64,000 bases of DNA from Scytonema sp045865695 (GCF_045865695.1 NZ_BAACAP010000248.1:62001-126000); one strand, 5' to 3'. Counted from the stretch's first letter, positions 45,362-55,589 are shown. Made by a program: numbers and translations. The notes: generated from the letters alone by a model not told the origin.

Positions 45362-47074
45362 TCAAGGGTGGGATGAACTCAATTTAGAATTAGTTGGGAG
45401 AAAGACTGTAAACTCAGTTCCTTTATCTAACTCCGACTTACAGGCGATCTTACCACCATGTTTTTCTACCACAATCTGATAAGTAATAGCTAAACCCAAA
45501 CCAGTACCTATACCTCTGGGTTTGGTAGTAAAAAATGTTTCAAATATTTTGCTCTGATTTTCTAAGGAAATACCCGAACCGTTATCTCCAATTTGCACGG
45601 TAAGTAAATCTAAATTGCCAAGCTCAGTGGTAATTGTAATTTCAGGTGAGAAATAAGGGTCTTTGCTAGTTTTTTCTTCCAAAGCGTCAATAGCATTGGA
45701 TAATAAATTCATAAATACTTGGTATAGTAATCCAGGATAACCGGGAATATGGGGAATATCTCCATAGTTACGTATGATATTAATACCTTTTTTTAAACGA
45801 TTTTGCAAAATTAAAAGCGTACTGTTCAAACAAGTATGTATATCTACAAATTGAATATCTCCTTCATCCAATCGAGCAAAATCTTTTAAACTCCGAGCAA
45901 TTTCACGGGTTCTCTCAGCACCAAATTCTATAGAAGTCAACAGTTTTGGTAAATCGACTTCTAAAAATTCTAAATCTATCTCCTCAGTGAGTACTTGAAT
46001 GGAAATGGGAGGGTTGGGTATTTCATGTTTGTAAGTTTGTAACAGAGTCATAAGATCGGTAGTATAATTTTTTGCATGGACGAGATTGCCAGAAATAAAA
46101 TTAACAGGATTGATAATCTCATGAGCAACTCCTGCAAGCATTCTTCCTAAACTACACATTTTCTCGCTTTGAATAAGTCGAGCTTGGGTTTCTGCTTGTT
46201 GTTCTTTCAAAAGTTTCTTGACCTGTTGGATTAGCTGGTTGAGAGCAATTGCTAATTCCCCAACTTCATCTTTTGTAAGAACGGGTGCTTGTAAATCAAA
46301 ATTTGCTTCTTTAGTAACTTGTTTGGCAACTGCTGTTACCACTTTTATAGGGTAGGCAATAGTACGACTCGTGTAGAAAGCCAGTAATGTCGCAAGTGCT
46401 GTAGAGAGCAGTATACTTCCTATGATAATATGAGCTTGTAGTGTAGCTGCTTGACTTTGGGCTACATCAGCTTGTTCTTGGTGCTCTCGAATTGATAGTG
46501 TAAATTTTGTTAATTCATGAATAAATTGATTAAATTGAATTGCCGCAGGATTTTGATAAAATTCCCAAATGAGAGATTGCTCTCGCAACTCTTCTGGAGT
46601 CCCATTAGATCCAAGTTGTTGAAGTAAAGGTTTACACTGTTGAAAGTATGTTGTGACTATCAGTTTGTGCTTTTCTAGAAAAGCTTGTAAATCTTTTTGA
46701 GAATGCGTTTGACTAAATTCTTGCAACTGAGCGAGCAACTTTTCTGTTTTTGTGAGATTAATTAAGAATTTAGAATTTGCTGCTTGCAACATCTGGGGCT
46801 GTTTTACAAGAGGTACTATTTCCTCCTGATGGCTTTTGATTTCTAATAAAGTACCTTGCAATTCGCTTAACAGTCCTCCTTCTTCATCGGCTACCATCAT
46901 TTGATATCTGGCTTTTTGATAGTAGCGATCGCCTATTCCCAATCCTGTTGTGGTTCCCAAAATAGCAATTCCCAGCGCCAGCCCATATCCCACGACAATT
47001 TTTTGTCGAATACTGAGTTGGTGGAATGCCCGTTTAACTATATTAGGATGGCTCGCTTGGGGTTTCAAAGTCAT
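45362..47074 (-). CDS. Sensor histidine kinase
   Basis: 570 aa. TM1 at about 24-46 and TM2 at about 215-236 enclose a 170-residue helical sensor domain, followed by HAMP (YPIKVVTAVAKQVTKEANFD), a short coiled coil, H-box with H318 (LAGVAHEIINPVNFISGN), N-box (FMNLLSNAIDAL), G1 (GDNGSGISLENQ) and G2 (GIGTGLGLAI). Complete and probably active. No response regulator is adjacent, so its partner is unknown. It converges with the upstream hydrolase. Confidence 0.92.
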   Translation of the reverse strand: MTLKPQASHPNIVKRAFHQLSIRQKIVVGYGLALGIAILGTTTGLGIGDRYYQKARYQMMVADEEGGLLSELQGTLLEIKSHQEEIVPLVKQPQMLQAANSKFLINLTKTEKLLAQLQEFSQTHSQKDLQAFLEKHKLIVTTYFQQCKPLLQQLGSNGTPEELREQSLIWEFYQNPAAIQFNQFIHELTKFTLSIREHQEQADVAQSQAATLQAHIIIGSILLSTALATLLAFYTSRTIAYPIKVVTAVAKQVTKEANFDLQAPVLTKDEVGELAIALNQLIQQVKKLLKEQQAETQARLIQSEKMCSLGRMLAGVAHEIINPVNFISGNLVHAKNYTTDLMTLLQTYKHEIPNPPISIQVLTEEIDLEFLEVDLPKLLTSIEFGAERTREIARSLKDFARLDEGDIQFVDIHTCLNSTLLILQNRLKKGINIIRNYGDIPHIPGYPGLLYQVFMNLLSNAIDALEEKTSKDPYFSPEITITTELGNLDLLTVQIGDNGSGISLENQSKIFETFFTTKPRGIGTGLGLAITYQIVVEKHGGKIACKSELDKGTEFTVFLPTNSKLSSSHP

Positions 47075-47275
47075 GCTGCACTTAAAATGAATTTTTTTAG
47101 CAACTAGTAGAGCGAGAAAAACGAGGAATCTTTCTGAAAGGACTACAGGCTAAATTTTATACAAAATATCTGATAGTTTAGCAAATCACCATTTCAGTTC
47201 CCTGGTGACAAATACGGAAACTATGCTCAAACGATTAAGATCGAAGCATCAGAATACGTATTTATATCTTTGACT

Positions 47276-48799
47276 ATGCCTCTATATCGTGCGATCGCAT
47301 TGATTGTTGGTCTTATTATCATTCTGGCACTTAGCCTGTGGTTGATTAATTCTCTGATTCAGCTTTACTGGCAATTATCTTGGACTTCTCCCATACTGGG
47401 CAACTTACTGTTGATATTAGTCGTTATTTGTATAGCAGCCTTAATTGCTGGATTTGTTTACTATATATTAGTCATTCAGACAGGAGAGCAACGTCAACGC
47501 CGCAAGCGGAGACAGCAAGCAAATATCCAGGTTCCAGACGCTCGCCCGGAAGCGGCTTCTTCCACTTTACAAGCTGTGCGACAGCAGTTGGAGCAAGTTC
47601 AAGATGAAGTCACCCGTCAAGCTTTACTGAGCAAATCGCGAGAAATAGAAGCGAATCTAGCCCGTGGTGAAATTCAAGTTGTGATATTCGGTACGGGGAG
47701 TGCTGGAAAAACCTCTTTGGTAAACGCAATTGTGGGACGTGTGGTTGGTAAGGTTGATGCGCCCATGGGAACCACTCAAGTGGGAGAAACTTACTGTTTG
47801 CGGTTAAAGGGATTAGAACGCAAAATTTTAATTACGGATACACCAGGGATTTTAGAAGCAGGGGTGGCGGGAACGGAAAGGGAACAGCTCGCACGAGAAC
47901 TAGCAACGGAAGCAAATTTACTGTTATTTGTCGTAGATAATGATATTCGGCGCTCGGAATACGAACCGTTGCGAGCTTTAGCAGAAATTGGCAAGCGATC
48001 GCTTGTCGTCTTCAATAAAATAGATCTCTATACAGATGAGGATAAAGAAGTTATTTTGGCTCGTTTGCGCGAACGAGTGCGCGGATTGATTTCACCAAGC
48101 GATGTTGTAGCAATTTCTGCCAATCCTCAAGTGGTAGAGTTAGAAGAAGGCGGTATCTTTCAACCAGAACCCGACATTTTACCCTTACTTAAGCGCATGG
48201 CAGCAATTTTACGAGCAGAGGGTGAAGATTTGGTAGCTGATAATATCCTCCTGCAATCCTTACGCTTGGGTGAAGAAGCACGAAAAATTATAGATGCTCA
48301 ACGCCGCCGACAAGCTAATAAAGTAGTCGAGCGATTTCAATGGATTGTGGCTGGTGTAGTTTCCGTGACACCCATTCCCGTAGTTGATTTGCTAGCAACA
48401 GCTGCTGTTAATGCCCAAATGGTGGTAGAGATTGGGAGAGTTTACGGTTGTGATTTAAATTTGGAGCGAGGAAAGGAATTGGCACTGTCTTTAGGGAAAA
48501 CTCTTGCTAGTTTGGGAATAGTTAAAGGAGCTTTGCAGTTACTTACTGTGGCATTACAGACAAATATTGGTACTTTTATTATTGGTAGAGCCATTCAAGG
48601 CGTGACTGCGGCGTATCTAACGCGGATTGCAGGGAAAAGTTTTATTGAGTATTTTCGCAATGACCAAGATTGGGGTGATGGAGGTATGACTGAGGTAGTG
48701 CAGCGTCAGTTCCAACTCAATCGCCGCGATGAGTTTATGAAGTCTTTTATTCAAGAAGCGATCGCACGAGTTGTTAAACCAGTGACCAGTGACCAGTGA
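47276..48799 (+). CDS. Membrane-associated GTPase with DUF697 domain
   Basis: 507 aa from ATG 47276. Two N-terminal TM helices (about 5-30 and 43-66), then a GTPase domain: P-loop GTGSAGKT (139-146), TPGI in DTPGILEAG, NKID in VVFNKIDLY. The C-terminal third is DUF697-like with hydrophobic helices (VAGVVSVTPIPVVDLLATAA; GKTLASLGIVKGALQLLTVA). Belongs to the cyanobacterial YcjF/DUF697 GTPase type thought to act at membranes. The last codons (VTSDQ) come from a heptameric repeat. Confidence 0.88.
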   Translation: MPLYRAIALIVGLIIILALSLWLINSLIQLYWQLSWTSPILGNLLLILVVICIAALIAGFVYYILVIQTGEQRQRRKRRQQANIQVPDARPEAASSTLQAVRQQLEQVQDEVTRQALLSKSREIEANLARGEIQVVIFGTGSAGKTSLVNAIVGRVVGKVDAPMGTTQVGETYCLRLKGLERKILITDTPGILEAGVAGTEREQLARELATEANLLLFVVDNDIRRSEYEPLRALAEIGKRSLVVFNKIDLYTDEDKEVILARLRERVRGLISPSDVVAISANPQVVELEEGGIFQPEPDILPLLKRMAAILRAEGEDLVADNILLQSLRLGEEARKIIDAQRRRQANKVVERFQWIVAGVVSVTPIPVVDLLATAAVNAQMVVEIGRVYGCDLNLERGKELALSLGKTLASLGIVKGALQLLTVALQTNIGTFIIGRAIQGVTAAYLTRIAGKSFIEYFRNDQDWGDGGMTEVVQRQFQLNRRDEFMKSFIQEAIARVVKPVTSDQ

Positions 48800-48822
48800 C
48801 CAGTGACCAATGACCAATGACG
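48781..48822. repeat. Heptameric tandem repeat (STRR), 6 units
   Basis: Six units of agtgacc/aatgacc. They overlap the 3' end of the GTPase gene and supply its stop codon, a typical STRR location. Confidence 0.8.
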
Positions 48823-48833
48823 GAGCAACAATT

Positions 48834-49650
48834 ATGCCTTCTCCATTTCCTGGGATGAACCCATATTTAGAGCATCCTAGTTCTTGGCCAAACGTTTATC
48901 ATCGATTGATTACTGCGATACGGCTTTAGCCGTTAAGCCTCCGGCTTATCGCTGACTCAATATCTCCCCAACTACTGCCTAAATATCAAGTTCTGATTGA
49001 AGAGCGAATTTATCAAACGATTGGGGAAGATTCACTACTAGTTGGCATACCTGATGCAGTTGTCAAACCAACTCAAGCTACACATCCTCCAGTGAAGACG
49101 AATGTTGCTGTTTCTTACGTATTAACTCAACCAGTAACAGTTATATTACTGTTGTCTGACAACGTTAGGCAAGGGCATTTAGAAATCCGAGATATAGCAA
49201 CAAGTGAAGTAGTGACAGCTGTTGAAGTTCTCTCTCCAGCTAATAAGCGTCCAGGACAAGGAAGAAAACAGTATGAAACTAAGCGTCAAACTATATTGGA
49301 GAGTACGACTCATTTGGTTGAAATTGATTTGCTACGGCATTAGGAACCCATGCCTACTTTATAGTAATAACATTCAGACCAATTATCGAGTTCTTGTGAG
49401 TCAAAGTTCTCGCCGCCCCAAAGCCGATCTCTATGCCTTTAATTTGCCAGACCCCATTCCCAGTTTCAAGTTGCCTTTGCGCACTGAGGATGTGGAACCT
49501 GCAATTGATTTACAGGAGCTACTGAATGGAGTCTACGATCGCTCTGGCTATGGCTTTGTCATTGATTACAGTCAAGAACCCGTACCGCCTTTGTCAAAAG
49601 TAGATGAAGCTTGGGTGGATACGTGGTTGAGAGAAAAAGGACTAAGGTAA
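48834..49650 (+). pseudogene. DUF4058 family protein, disrupted
   Basis: ATG 48834. The family signature MPSPFPGMNPYLEHPSSWPN is followed after the insertion by QLLPKYQVLIEERIYQTIGE, VTAVEVLSPANKRPGQGRKQ and, in a second frame, SRRPKADLYAFNLPDPIPSF. Two lesions are present. A 30-bp element at 48919 brings a stop codon after LITAIRL; removing it restores LITAIADSISPQLL. A stop plus a frame change occurs near 49340-49365 (LLRH-stop). A usual member is about 260 aa, so nearly the whole gene is present but unreadable. Confidence 0.82.
48919..48948. repeat. 30-bp element in a GCGATCGC site, disrupting DUF4058
   Basis: Lies between gcga and tcgc. Begins tacggctttagccgttaagc and ends ccggctta. Differs from the element at 59325 by a single base. 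Reads TAG in the host frame. Confidence 0.85.
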
Positions 49651-49896
49651 ACAATTAAGATAAGCTATTATTCTTTTTATACTCTAAATTTTTGTTATTG
49701 TCTTTCAGTATTAACTCTACTCATTTCCCAAGAAGTAATACAAAACACTATTTCTGGTATTTTTTATCGTATAAATACTTAAATAGTATGTTATTGTTAA
49801 ATTTAGATATTGCTTTGTTCAATTATTTACATGGCATTCCGGAAACAGGGGGCAAAAATAGAAAACCTATATAAGCAGTGACTTAGTAGCTAGCGA

Positions 49897-51705
49897 ATGA
49901 CAAACTACATGATAGGCAAGGTACTACAAGGACGTTACCAAGTTGTCCAGAGCTTGGGGGCTGGCGTATTTGGTGAAACATACGTTGCTGTAGATATCGA
50001 AAATCCAGAGAACCCTAAATGCGTCGTTAAACAACTAAAAGTGACTAGTACGCAGCCTAGTTACTTACAAATCCTTAGATTGCGGTTTCTAACAGAAACT
50101 GAAACACTAAAACACCTCGGACATCACAAACAAATTCCCGAACTCCTAAGCTGTTTTGAGGAGAACGAACGGTTCTATTTGGTACAGGAGTTTATTGAAG
50201 GTCACTCAGTGACAGCAGAATTGCCCATTAATCTAGATTTGGGCTATGTGTGGAATGAGAGCGAGGTGGCTGAGTTTTTACAAGAAGTTTTGAGTATTCT
50301 GGATTTTGTTCACTCTCAAGGTGTTATTCACTGTGATGTCAAGCCAGAGAACTTAATCAGACGTGCTTGTGATGGGAAATTAGTATTGATTGATTTTGGC
50401 TCAATTCAGCCGATTGATTTTGGGTCAGATGCGGTACTGCCTATTTATAGGATACCAGTCACTTCGTTGGGCTATATCCCACCAGAGCAATTTGTAGGTC
50501 AAACGCAACCCAATAGTGACATCTACGCTTTGGGTATGATTGCTATACAGGCTTTGACAGGACAAACACCCCTGCAATTAAAGGTAGATCCTAGCACTCA
50601 CGAGATTCTGTGGCGTTCTAGCACTACCCCGGTGAGTGATTATCTCGCGGCGGTCATCAGCCAAATGATTCGCCATAACCATAAAAATCGCTATCAATCT
50701 GCGAGTGAAGTCTTGCGAATGCTTCAGCAAAAGCCAGATGAAACTTGGGACTCGCAAACAGTGATAGATGTAAAATATCGCGTTTCAGATAGCGATGATG
50801 ATACTCAATCAAGAGTCAGTACCAATAGCAGCCATTCTTCTGCAAAATCATCTCTGTTAACGGGGATGAAGGTGGGATTAGCCGCTAATTCTTTGGTCAT
50901 GGGTTTTGGTGTTTATTCCATTGTTTACAACACTCCTGCTGTATCTTCATCCTCAGAAACAGAAACTTTATACAAAGCAACCAAGCAATTTCAATCGGGT
51001 GACTTGCAAGAAGCCATTGCTTTAGCTAAGTCTATTCCTTCAAATAGTAATGTTTATCCTGAAGCACAAACGAGTATTGATGAATGGGAAAAACAATGGA
51101 AAACGGCTGACGAACAGTACAAAATAGCCGAAAAAGCTTTTCAAGAAGGTCGATGGGCTGAGGTTCTTCGCGCTGCTTCTAAAATGCCTGATAATTTGTA
51201 TTGGCAATCAAAAACCGACACATTAGTCGAGCAATCACAAGCACGCATCGAAGAACAAACAAAAGATTTACTATCTAAAGCTTATGAGAAAGCGACCTTA
51301 AAAGACTTTAGCACTGCACTAAACTATCTCCGCCAAATTCCTCAAGAAACTTCCGCAGGAGAACTCGTTCAACAAAAGTTGGCTGAGTACAATCGGAAGA
51401 AAGAAGTTAGAGCTTCTTATTTGTTACAGAAAGCTTATAACAAAGCTTCAGACCGCGATTTTGTGGGGGCTGTCCAATTTCTCCAACAGGTTCCCAAAGA
51501 TACACCTGTTTATGCCACTGCTCGAGTTAAGTTAGTGGAGTACACGCAAAAACAACGCGCACAAGCTGAAGGTCAAAAGATAGCTTCTTCAAAGTTAACG
51601 AATTCTTCTTTAGATATGGTTCAGCCGTTTACAGATAGTAGTTCCACAACTAGTTTACAAAATTTCAACCCAGACAATGAGTTGTATGAAGTCAACATAA
51701 GATAG
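49897..51705 (+). CDS. Ser/Thr protein kinase with unusual HCD catalytic loop
   Basis: 602 aa. Kinase domain about 10-280: GAGVFGETYVA, K45 in KCVVKQL, catalytic loop H145-C146-D147 in VIHCDVKPEN (normally HRD), D166 of DFG. The Asp, Lys and Asn of the loop remain, so activity is possible; loss of the Arg removes the usual activation-loop phosphate contact. A hydrophobic segment (about 325-345) precedes a long helical repeat region (FQSGDLQEAIALAKSIPSNS; EKATLKDFSTALNYLRQIPQ). It is divergent from none and stands alone, with a convergent kinase downstream. Confidence 0.88.
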   Translation: MTNYMIGKVLQGRYQVVQSLGAGVFGETYVAVDIENPENPKCVVKQLKVTSTQPSYLQILRLRFLTETETLKHLGHHKQIPELLSCFEENERFYLVQEFIEGHSVTAELPINLDLGYVWNESEVAEFLQEVLSILDFVHSQGVIHCDVKPENLIRRACDGKLVLIDFGSIQPIDFGSDAVLPIYRIPVTSLGYIPPEQFVGQTQPNSDIYALGMIAIQALTGQTPLQLKVDPSTHEILWRSSTTPVSDYLAAVISQMIRHNHKNRYQSASEVLRMLQQKPDETWDSQTVIDVKYRVSDSDDDTQSRVSTNSSHSSAKSSLLTGMKVGLAANSLVMGFGVYSIVYNTPAVSSSSETETLYKATKQFQSGDLQEAIALAKSIPSNSNVYPEAQTSIDEWEKQWKTADEQYKIAEKAFQEGRWAEVLRAASKMPDNLYWQSKTDTLVEQSQARIEEQTKDLLSKAYEKATLKDFSTALNYLRQIPQETSAGELVQQKLAEYNRKKEVRASYLLQKAYNKASDRDFVGAVQFLQQVPKDTPVYATARVKLVEYTQKQRAQAEGQKIASSKLTNSSLDMVQPFTDSSSTTSLQNFNPDNELYEVNIR

Positions 51706-51754
51706 TCAATGGTTAAAAAAACTTTAGACTCTGTAGAGAACTCATAGCGCATCT

Positions 51755-53917
51755 CTATCGTGGAGGTGGGCTATTAGGTGTCTCTACAGGTTTTTGAATT
51801 GGTAATAATAACAACTGTTCGCGGGCGCGATCGCGAGCATCGATGGCTGGTTGATAATCCGGTTTAAGTTTAAGCGCTTTATTGTGTGCTGAGATAGCAT
51901 CTTGATAGAGTTTCAAGTTCAACAAAGCATTCCCTTTGCTATACCAAGGTTCGTAATGGTTGGGTTCTTGAGCGAGCGCTCGATTGTAAGAAACGATCGC
52001 TTCTTGATATTTTTTCAAGTTATACAATGAATTTCCCCGTCCATACCAAGCTTGATAGTTACCACGCCTGAATTGAACGGCTTTATCATAAGATAGGACT
52101 GCTTCTTCATAACGTTGCATTTGATGAAATGACCAAGCCCGTCCATACCAAGCTTGATAGTTACTGGGGTTATATTTAATAACTTGCTCAAAAGAGTCTA
52201 CAGCTTCTTGATAGCGTTGTAAACTGTTGAGTAAATTTCCTCTAGACTGCCAAGCCAAGTAGTTATTTGGTTTGTATTGTACGGCTTTCTCGTAAGATGA
52301 GATTGCATCTTGATAGCGACGCAAATTCACCAGAACATTACCGCGACTGTACCAAGCGCGATCGTAAGCGGGTTTGAGTTCAATAACTTTATCATAAGCC
52401 ACAATTGCTTCATCATAGCGTCTTAAATTATTGAAAACGAGCGCCTTATTATACCAAGCTTCATAATAATCCTGTCGTAATTCAATAGCTTTATTATAAG
52501 AATCAATGGCTTGGTCGTATTGCTTGATTTTTGTTAACACATCTCCTTTCTCATTCCAAATTTCCGGTTGATTCTTATTCAATAACAAAGCTTTATCCAA
52601 AGAAGAAACCGCTTCTTGATATCTTTGTAACTGACTCAAAGTAAAGCCACGACCGCGCCATGCTTCCAAATAATCTGGCTGTAATTGAATGGCTTTATCG
52701 TAAGCAGCAAGTGCATCTCTATATTCTTTCAATTCATATAATGTTTTTCCCTGACCGTTCCATGCTTTCGCATAATCCGGTCTGAGTTCTAATGCGCGAT
52801 CGTATGTTGAAAGAGCATCTTTATAGCGTTGCAGATCGTAAAGTGTATTGGCTTGCTGATACAATTCTACAGCGTTAGTAGAATTAATCGCGTTCCCAAC
52901 ATAGATAGAACCTGCCGTACCCGTACCTATTAAAGTGATTGCTGCTAAAATTTTTAAGAATATATTTTTACGAGATTTGCCACGAGTTTTTATCTGACTT
53001 TTATAATTTTGTTTATTGATTGAAGGAGGGCTTAATGTTACAGTTTTAGACTGAGATTTGTTTAATTCCTTCAGTGCTTGTAAAGCAACAGAAGCAGAAG
53101 AATAGCGCTCTCGGAAGTCATAGCGCACCATTTTATCTAAAACTTTTGCAAAATCTTCGCTAACTGAAACGCGCTCGCGCCAGATAATTTCGCAAGTCTC
53201 AGCGTCTTTCTCCAATTCTTCAGGAGATAATCCAGTCAATGCTTGAATACCCAAGATTCCCACAGCATAGATATCGCTACTAAATTTAGGATTTCCCTGT
53301 GCTTGTTCGCTAGGAATATAGCCAGGAGTCCCAATAGCAACAGTAAATTTTGTGTGGTTATTGGGGCTGACAACTTGAGTAGCGATTTGTTTAACTGCAC
53401 CGAAATCAATAAGGATTAATTTGCCATCAGAACGGCGTCTGAGGATGTTATGGGGGTTCACATCGCGGTGAATGACTTTTTGTTGGTGAACAAATTCTAA
53501 GATGGTTAAAATTTCTTCCAAAAGGGCAATAACTTGGTCTTGAGGGAGAAGTTTTTCAGGTATGATTTCATGACTGAGATCCGAGCCTTCAATAAACTCT
53601 TGTACGAGGTAGAATTCCTCTTTTTCCTCAAAATACGCCAAAAGTTGGGGGATGCGATCGTGAGTCCCCAATCTAAACAAAACTTGAGCTTCCGTATCAA
53701 ATAAACGTCTTGCTGTTTCTAAAGTAACAGGGTCATTCGCTTGAGGTTTAAGTTTTTTAACAACACATTGCGGAGAACCAGGTAAATGGGTATCACTAGC
53801 GATAAAAGTTTCGCCAAATCCACCTCCTCCCAAGTGACTGATAATTTGGTATCTTCCAACAAGTGTGTTTCCTAACATTCGGTTTACCCAGCCTAGTCCT
53901 GACGATTCTGATTTCAT
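51755..53917 (-). CDS. Ser/Thr protein kinase with ten TPR repeats
   Basis: 720 aa. Kinase domain about 20-285: GGGGFGETFIA, K54/K55 in CVVKKL, H150-R151-D152-V153-N154-P155-H156-N157 and D171 of DFG. The usual Lys two residues after HRD is Asn. TM helix at about 310-335. The C-terminal half has ten 34-residue TPR units (AWYGRGNSLYNLKKYQEAIV type), a protein-interaction scaffold probably on the other side of the membrane. ATG 53917 is used; an in-frame ATG at 53878 begins the normal kinase start LGNTLVGRYQ. Confidence 0.9.
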   Translation of the reverse strand: MKSESSGLGWVNRMLGNTLVGRYQIISHLGGGGFGETFIASDTHLPGSPQCVVKKLKPQANDPVTLETARRLFDTEAQVLFRLGTHDRIPQLLAYFEEKEEFYLVQEFIEGSDLSHEIIPEKLLPQDQVIALLEEILTILEFVHQQKVIHRDVNPHNILRRRSDGKLILIDFGAVKQIATQVVSPNNHTKFTVAIGTPGYIPSEQAQGNPKFSSDIYAVGILGIQALTGLSPEELEKDAETCEIIWRERVSVSEDFAKVLDKMVRYDFRERYSSASVALQALKELNKSQSKTVTLSPPSINKQNYKSQIKTRGKSRKNIFLKILAAITLIGTGTAGSIYVGNAINSTNAVELYQQANTLYDLQRYKDALSTYDRALELRPDYAKAWNGQGKTLYELKEYRDALAAYDKAIQLQPDYLEAWRGRGFTLSQLQRYQEAVSSLDKALLLNKNQPEIWNEKGDVLTKIKQYDQAIDSYNKAIELRQDYYEAWYNKALVFNNLRRYDEAIVAYDKVIELKPAYDRAWYSRGNVLVNLRRYQDAISSYEKAVQYKPNNYLAWQSRGNLLNSLQRYQEAVDSFEQVIKYNPSNYQAWYGRAWSFHQMQRYEEAVLSYDKAVQFRRGNYQAWYGRGNSLYNLKKYQEAIVSYNRALAQEPNHYEPWYSKGNALLNLKLYQDAISAHNKALKLKPDYQPAIDARDRAREQLLLLPIQKPVETPNSPPPR

Positions 53918-54027
53918 TTTAAAAGGGAGTAGGGGAATGAGGTAAGTAAATACTACTAACTATGTACGGGCGCAAGGCATTGCGCCCCTACTAACCACTA
54001 ACTACTAACCCCTAACCCAAAATCAGC

Positions 54028-54744
54028 ATGATTCCTATTGGTGATAACGTTTTCTTTTTCTCGCGCCGAAAGCCAATCGTTGTTTATTTGCTGATTGGCA
54101 TTTATCTTGCTTTATTTTTTTGGGAACTGAAACTAGAGTTAAGCGGCGAGTTGGGTACTTTTGTCAATACTTGGGGTATTATACCCGCAAGAATAAGTGA
54201 TGCGATCGCGACAGCGTTATCTGGTAATCCGGCGGCTTGGATAGTTGTGCTGATGCGTGCGACTTGTCTGCTGACGGGAATGTTCCTACATGGCAGTTTT
54301 AGTCAAATTTTAGGTAATTTAATATTTCTGTGGGCGTTTGGTAGAACTATTGAAAGTATTTTGGGATATAGGCGATTCTTATTACTTTACTTAGGTTCCG
54401 GTTTTTTAACCTCGATTTTACAAGTCTTAATTGAACCGAGTTTGACAATACCATTGATTGGTCCAAATGGAGCGATCGCTGCTATTTTAGGAGCTTATAC
54501 TCTGAAATTTCCCAAAGCCAAAAGTGACACAATTCTACCTTTATTAATTATCTTTATTCCCATACAACTACCTGCCATTTTCTACTTATTTTGGTGGTTT
54601 GTACAGCAATTATCTTATGGCATTGGCAGTTTAAATATTCCTAATGGTGTTAATCCCTTCAGCATTGGTTATTGGGCGCATGGTGCGGGGATCGTTTTTG
54701 GAGCAGTGTTGATGAAGTTATTGTCTCATACAAGTCGGAAATAA
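54028..54744 (+). CDS. Rhomboid-like membrane protein, catalytic Ser replaced
   Basis: 238 aa with about six TM helices. Rhomboid landmarks: MFLHGSFSQILGNLIFLWAF (TM2 region), an Arg-rich loop GYRRFLLLYLG, then IGPNGAIAAILGAYTLKFP where active rhomboids have GASGA. Here G145-P146-N147-G148 puts Asn at the catalytic Ser position; the TM6 His is kept (H218 in YWAHGAGIVFG). So it is probably not a protease but a pseudo-rhomboid. Cytosolic zinc finger absent. Divergent from the TPR kinase gene. Confidence 0.8.
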   Translation: MIPIGDNVFFFSRRKPIVVYLLIGIYLALFFWELKLELSGELGTFVNTWGIIPARISDAIATALSGNPAAWIVVLMRATCLLTGMFLHGSFSQILGNLIFLWAFGRTIESILGYRRFLLLYLGSGFLTSILQVLIEPSLTIPLIGPNGAIAAILGAYTLKFPKAKSDTILPLLIIFIPIQLPAIFYLFWWFVQQLSYGIGSLNIPNGVNPFSIGYWAHGAGIVFGAVLMKLLSHTSRK

Positions 54745-55052
54745 TTTACGGGAAGTTTTATCGTTACTCCCGAACCGCCAGCTATATTACCTAAACAAGT
54801 AGGGTGGGCACTGCCCACCGTTCGCGCTTTGTAGGGCATAGCCCCACCCTACTAAGATCGGTAATTTTATGTCAATGGGAGAAACTCAAGGCAGTTCCCA
54901 ACTGGCAAGAGCAATTAAGGGGTTTTGTCGCTCGACTCATATCAGATCTACCCAAAGACGACTAACAATGGGTAGAAGTTGGTAGCAATTAGCTAACTGT
55001 TGCTACCCCTAACCCTCCCCAATTCATCGGGGGGATTAAGGAGGGTAAATAT
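54745..55052. other. Intergenic region with repeats and a coding relic
   Basis: Holds a gtagggtgggcactgccc...gccccaccctac palindromic repeat (about 54789-54850). A short plus-strand stretch, 54876-54965, reads as 29 codons WEKLKAVPNWQEQLRGFVAR plus nine more before a stop, with no start. It may be the 3' relic of a lost gene. Confidence 0.35.
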
Positions 55053-55589
55053 TTATTCTGATGCTTCTGAATCTAAAAGAGTTCCTTCTAAATTAGCTCT
55101 TTCCAAATTAGCACCATTCAAATTAGCATCTTGAAGTTCCGCTTGGCTCAAATTAGCATCTGTTAAGTCAGCAACAACTAGATCTGCTCCACTCAAGTTT
55201 GCTTGCTCTAAATTTGCAGCTGTTAAATTCGCTTCATGTAAGTCAGCCTCATTTAAAGTAGCAGTTACTAAGTTAGCAACAGTCAAATCAGACTGAGTTA
55301 AGTTAGCATTATCAAGTATGGCTCCGTCTAGAATTGCTCCATCTAAAATGGCTCCTCTCAAATCGGCTCCACTTAAATTTGCTTGAGTTAAATTCGCTCC
55401 ATTAAGATCCGCATTTGTCATACTAGCTTGGCTGAGATTAGCACCATTGAGATTTGCTCCATCTAATACAGCCCTATCTAAAATAACCTCACTGAGATTC
55501 GCTCCTTCAAGATTTACCTCACTCAGTTCAACTGCTGTAAAATCTCTAACACCTGCTGCATATTGTGAGAGGAGTTCTGTTGCTTTCAT
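55053..55589 (-). CDS. Pentapeptide-repeat protein
   Basis: 178 aa. A short lead (MKATELLSQYAAGVRDFTAV) is followed by about 30 consecutive pentapeptides (A-D/N-L-x-x: ANLNG, ADLNG, ANLTQ, ADLRG). Predicted right-handed beta-helix with no other domain. Cytosolic; function unknown as in most cyanobacterial members. Complete, with no operon partner. Confidence 0.9.
   Translation of the reverse strand: MKATELLSQYAAGVRDFTAVELSEVNLEGANLSEVILDRAVLDGANLNGANLSQASMTNADLNGANLTQANLSGADLRGAILDGAILDGAILDNANLTQSDLTVANLVTATLNEADLHEANLTAANLEQANLSGADLVVADLTDANLSQAELQDANLNGANLERANLEGTLLDSEASE

Noticed and set aside
49692..49874. 60-codon plus-strand frame
   Set aside because: AT-rich, no ribosome-binding site, no protein features.
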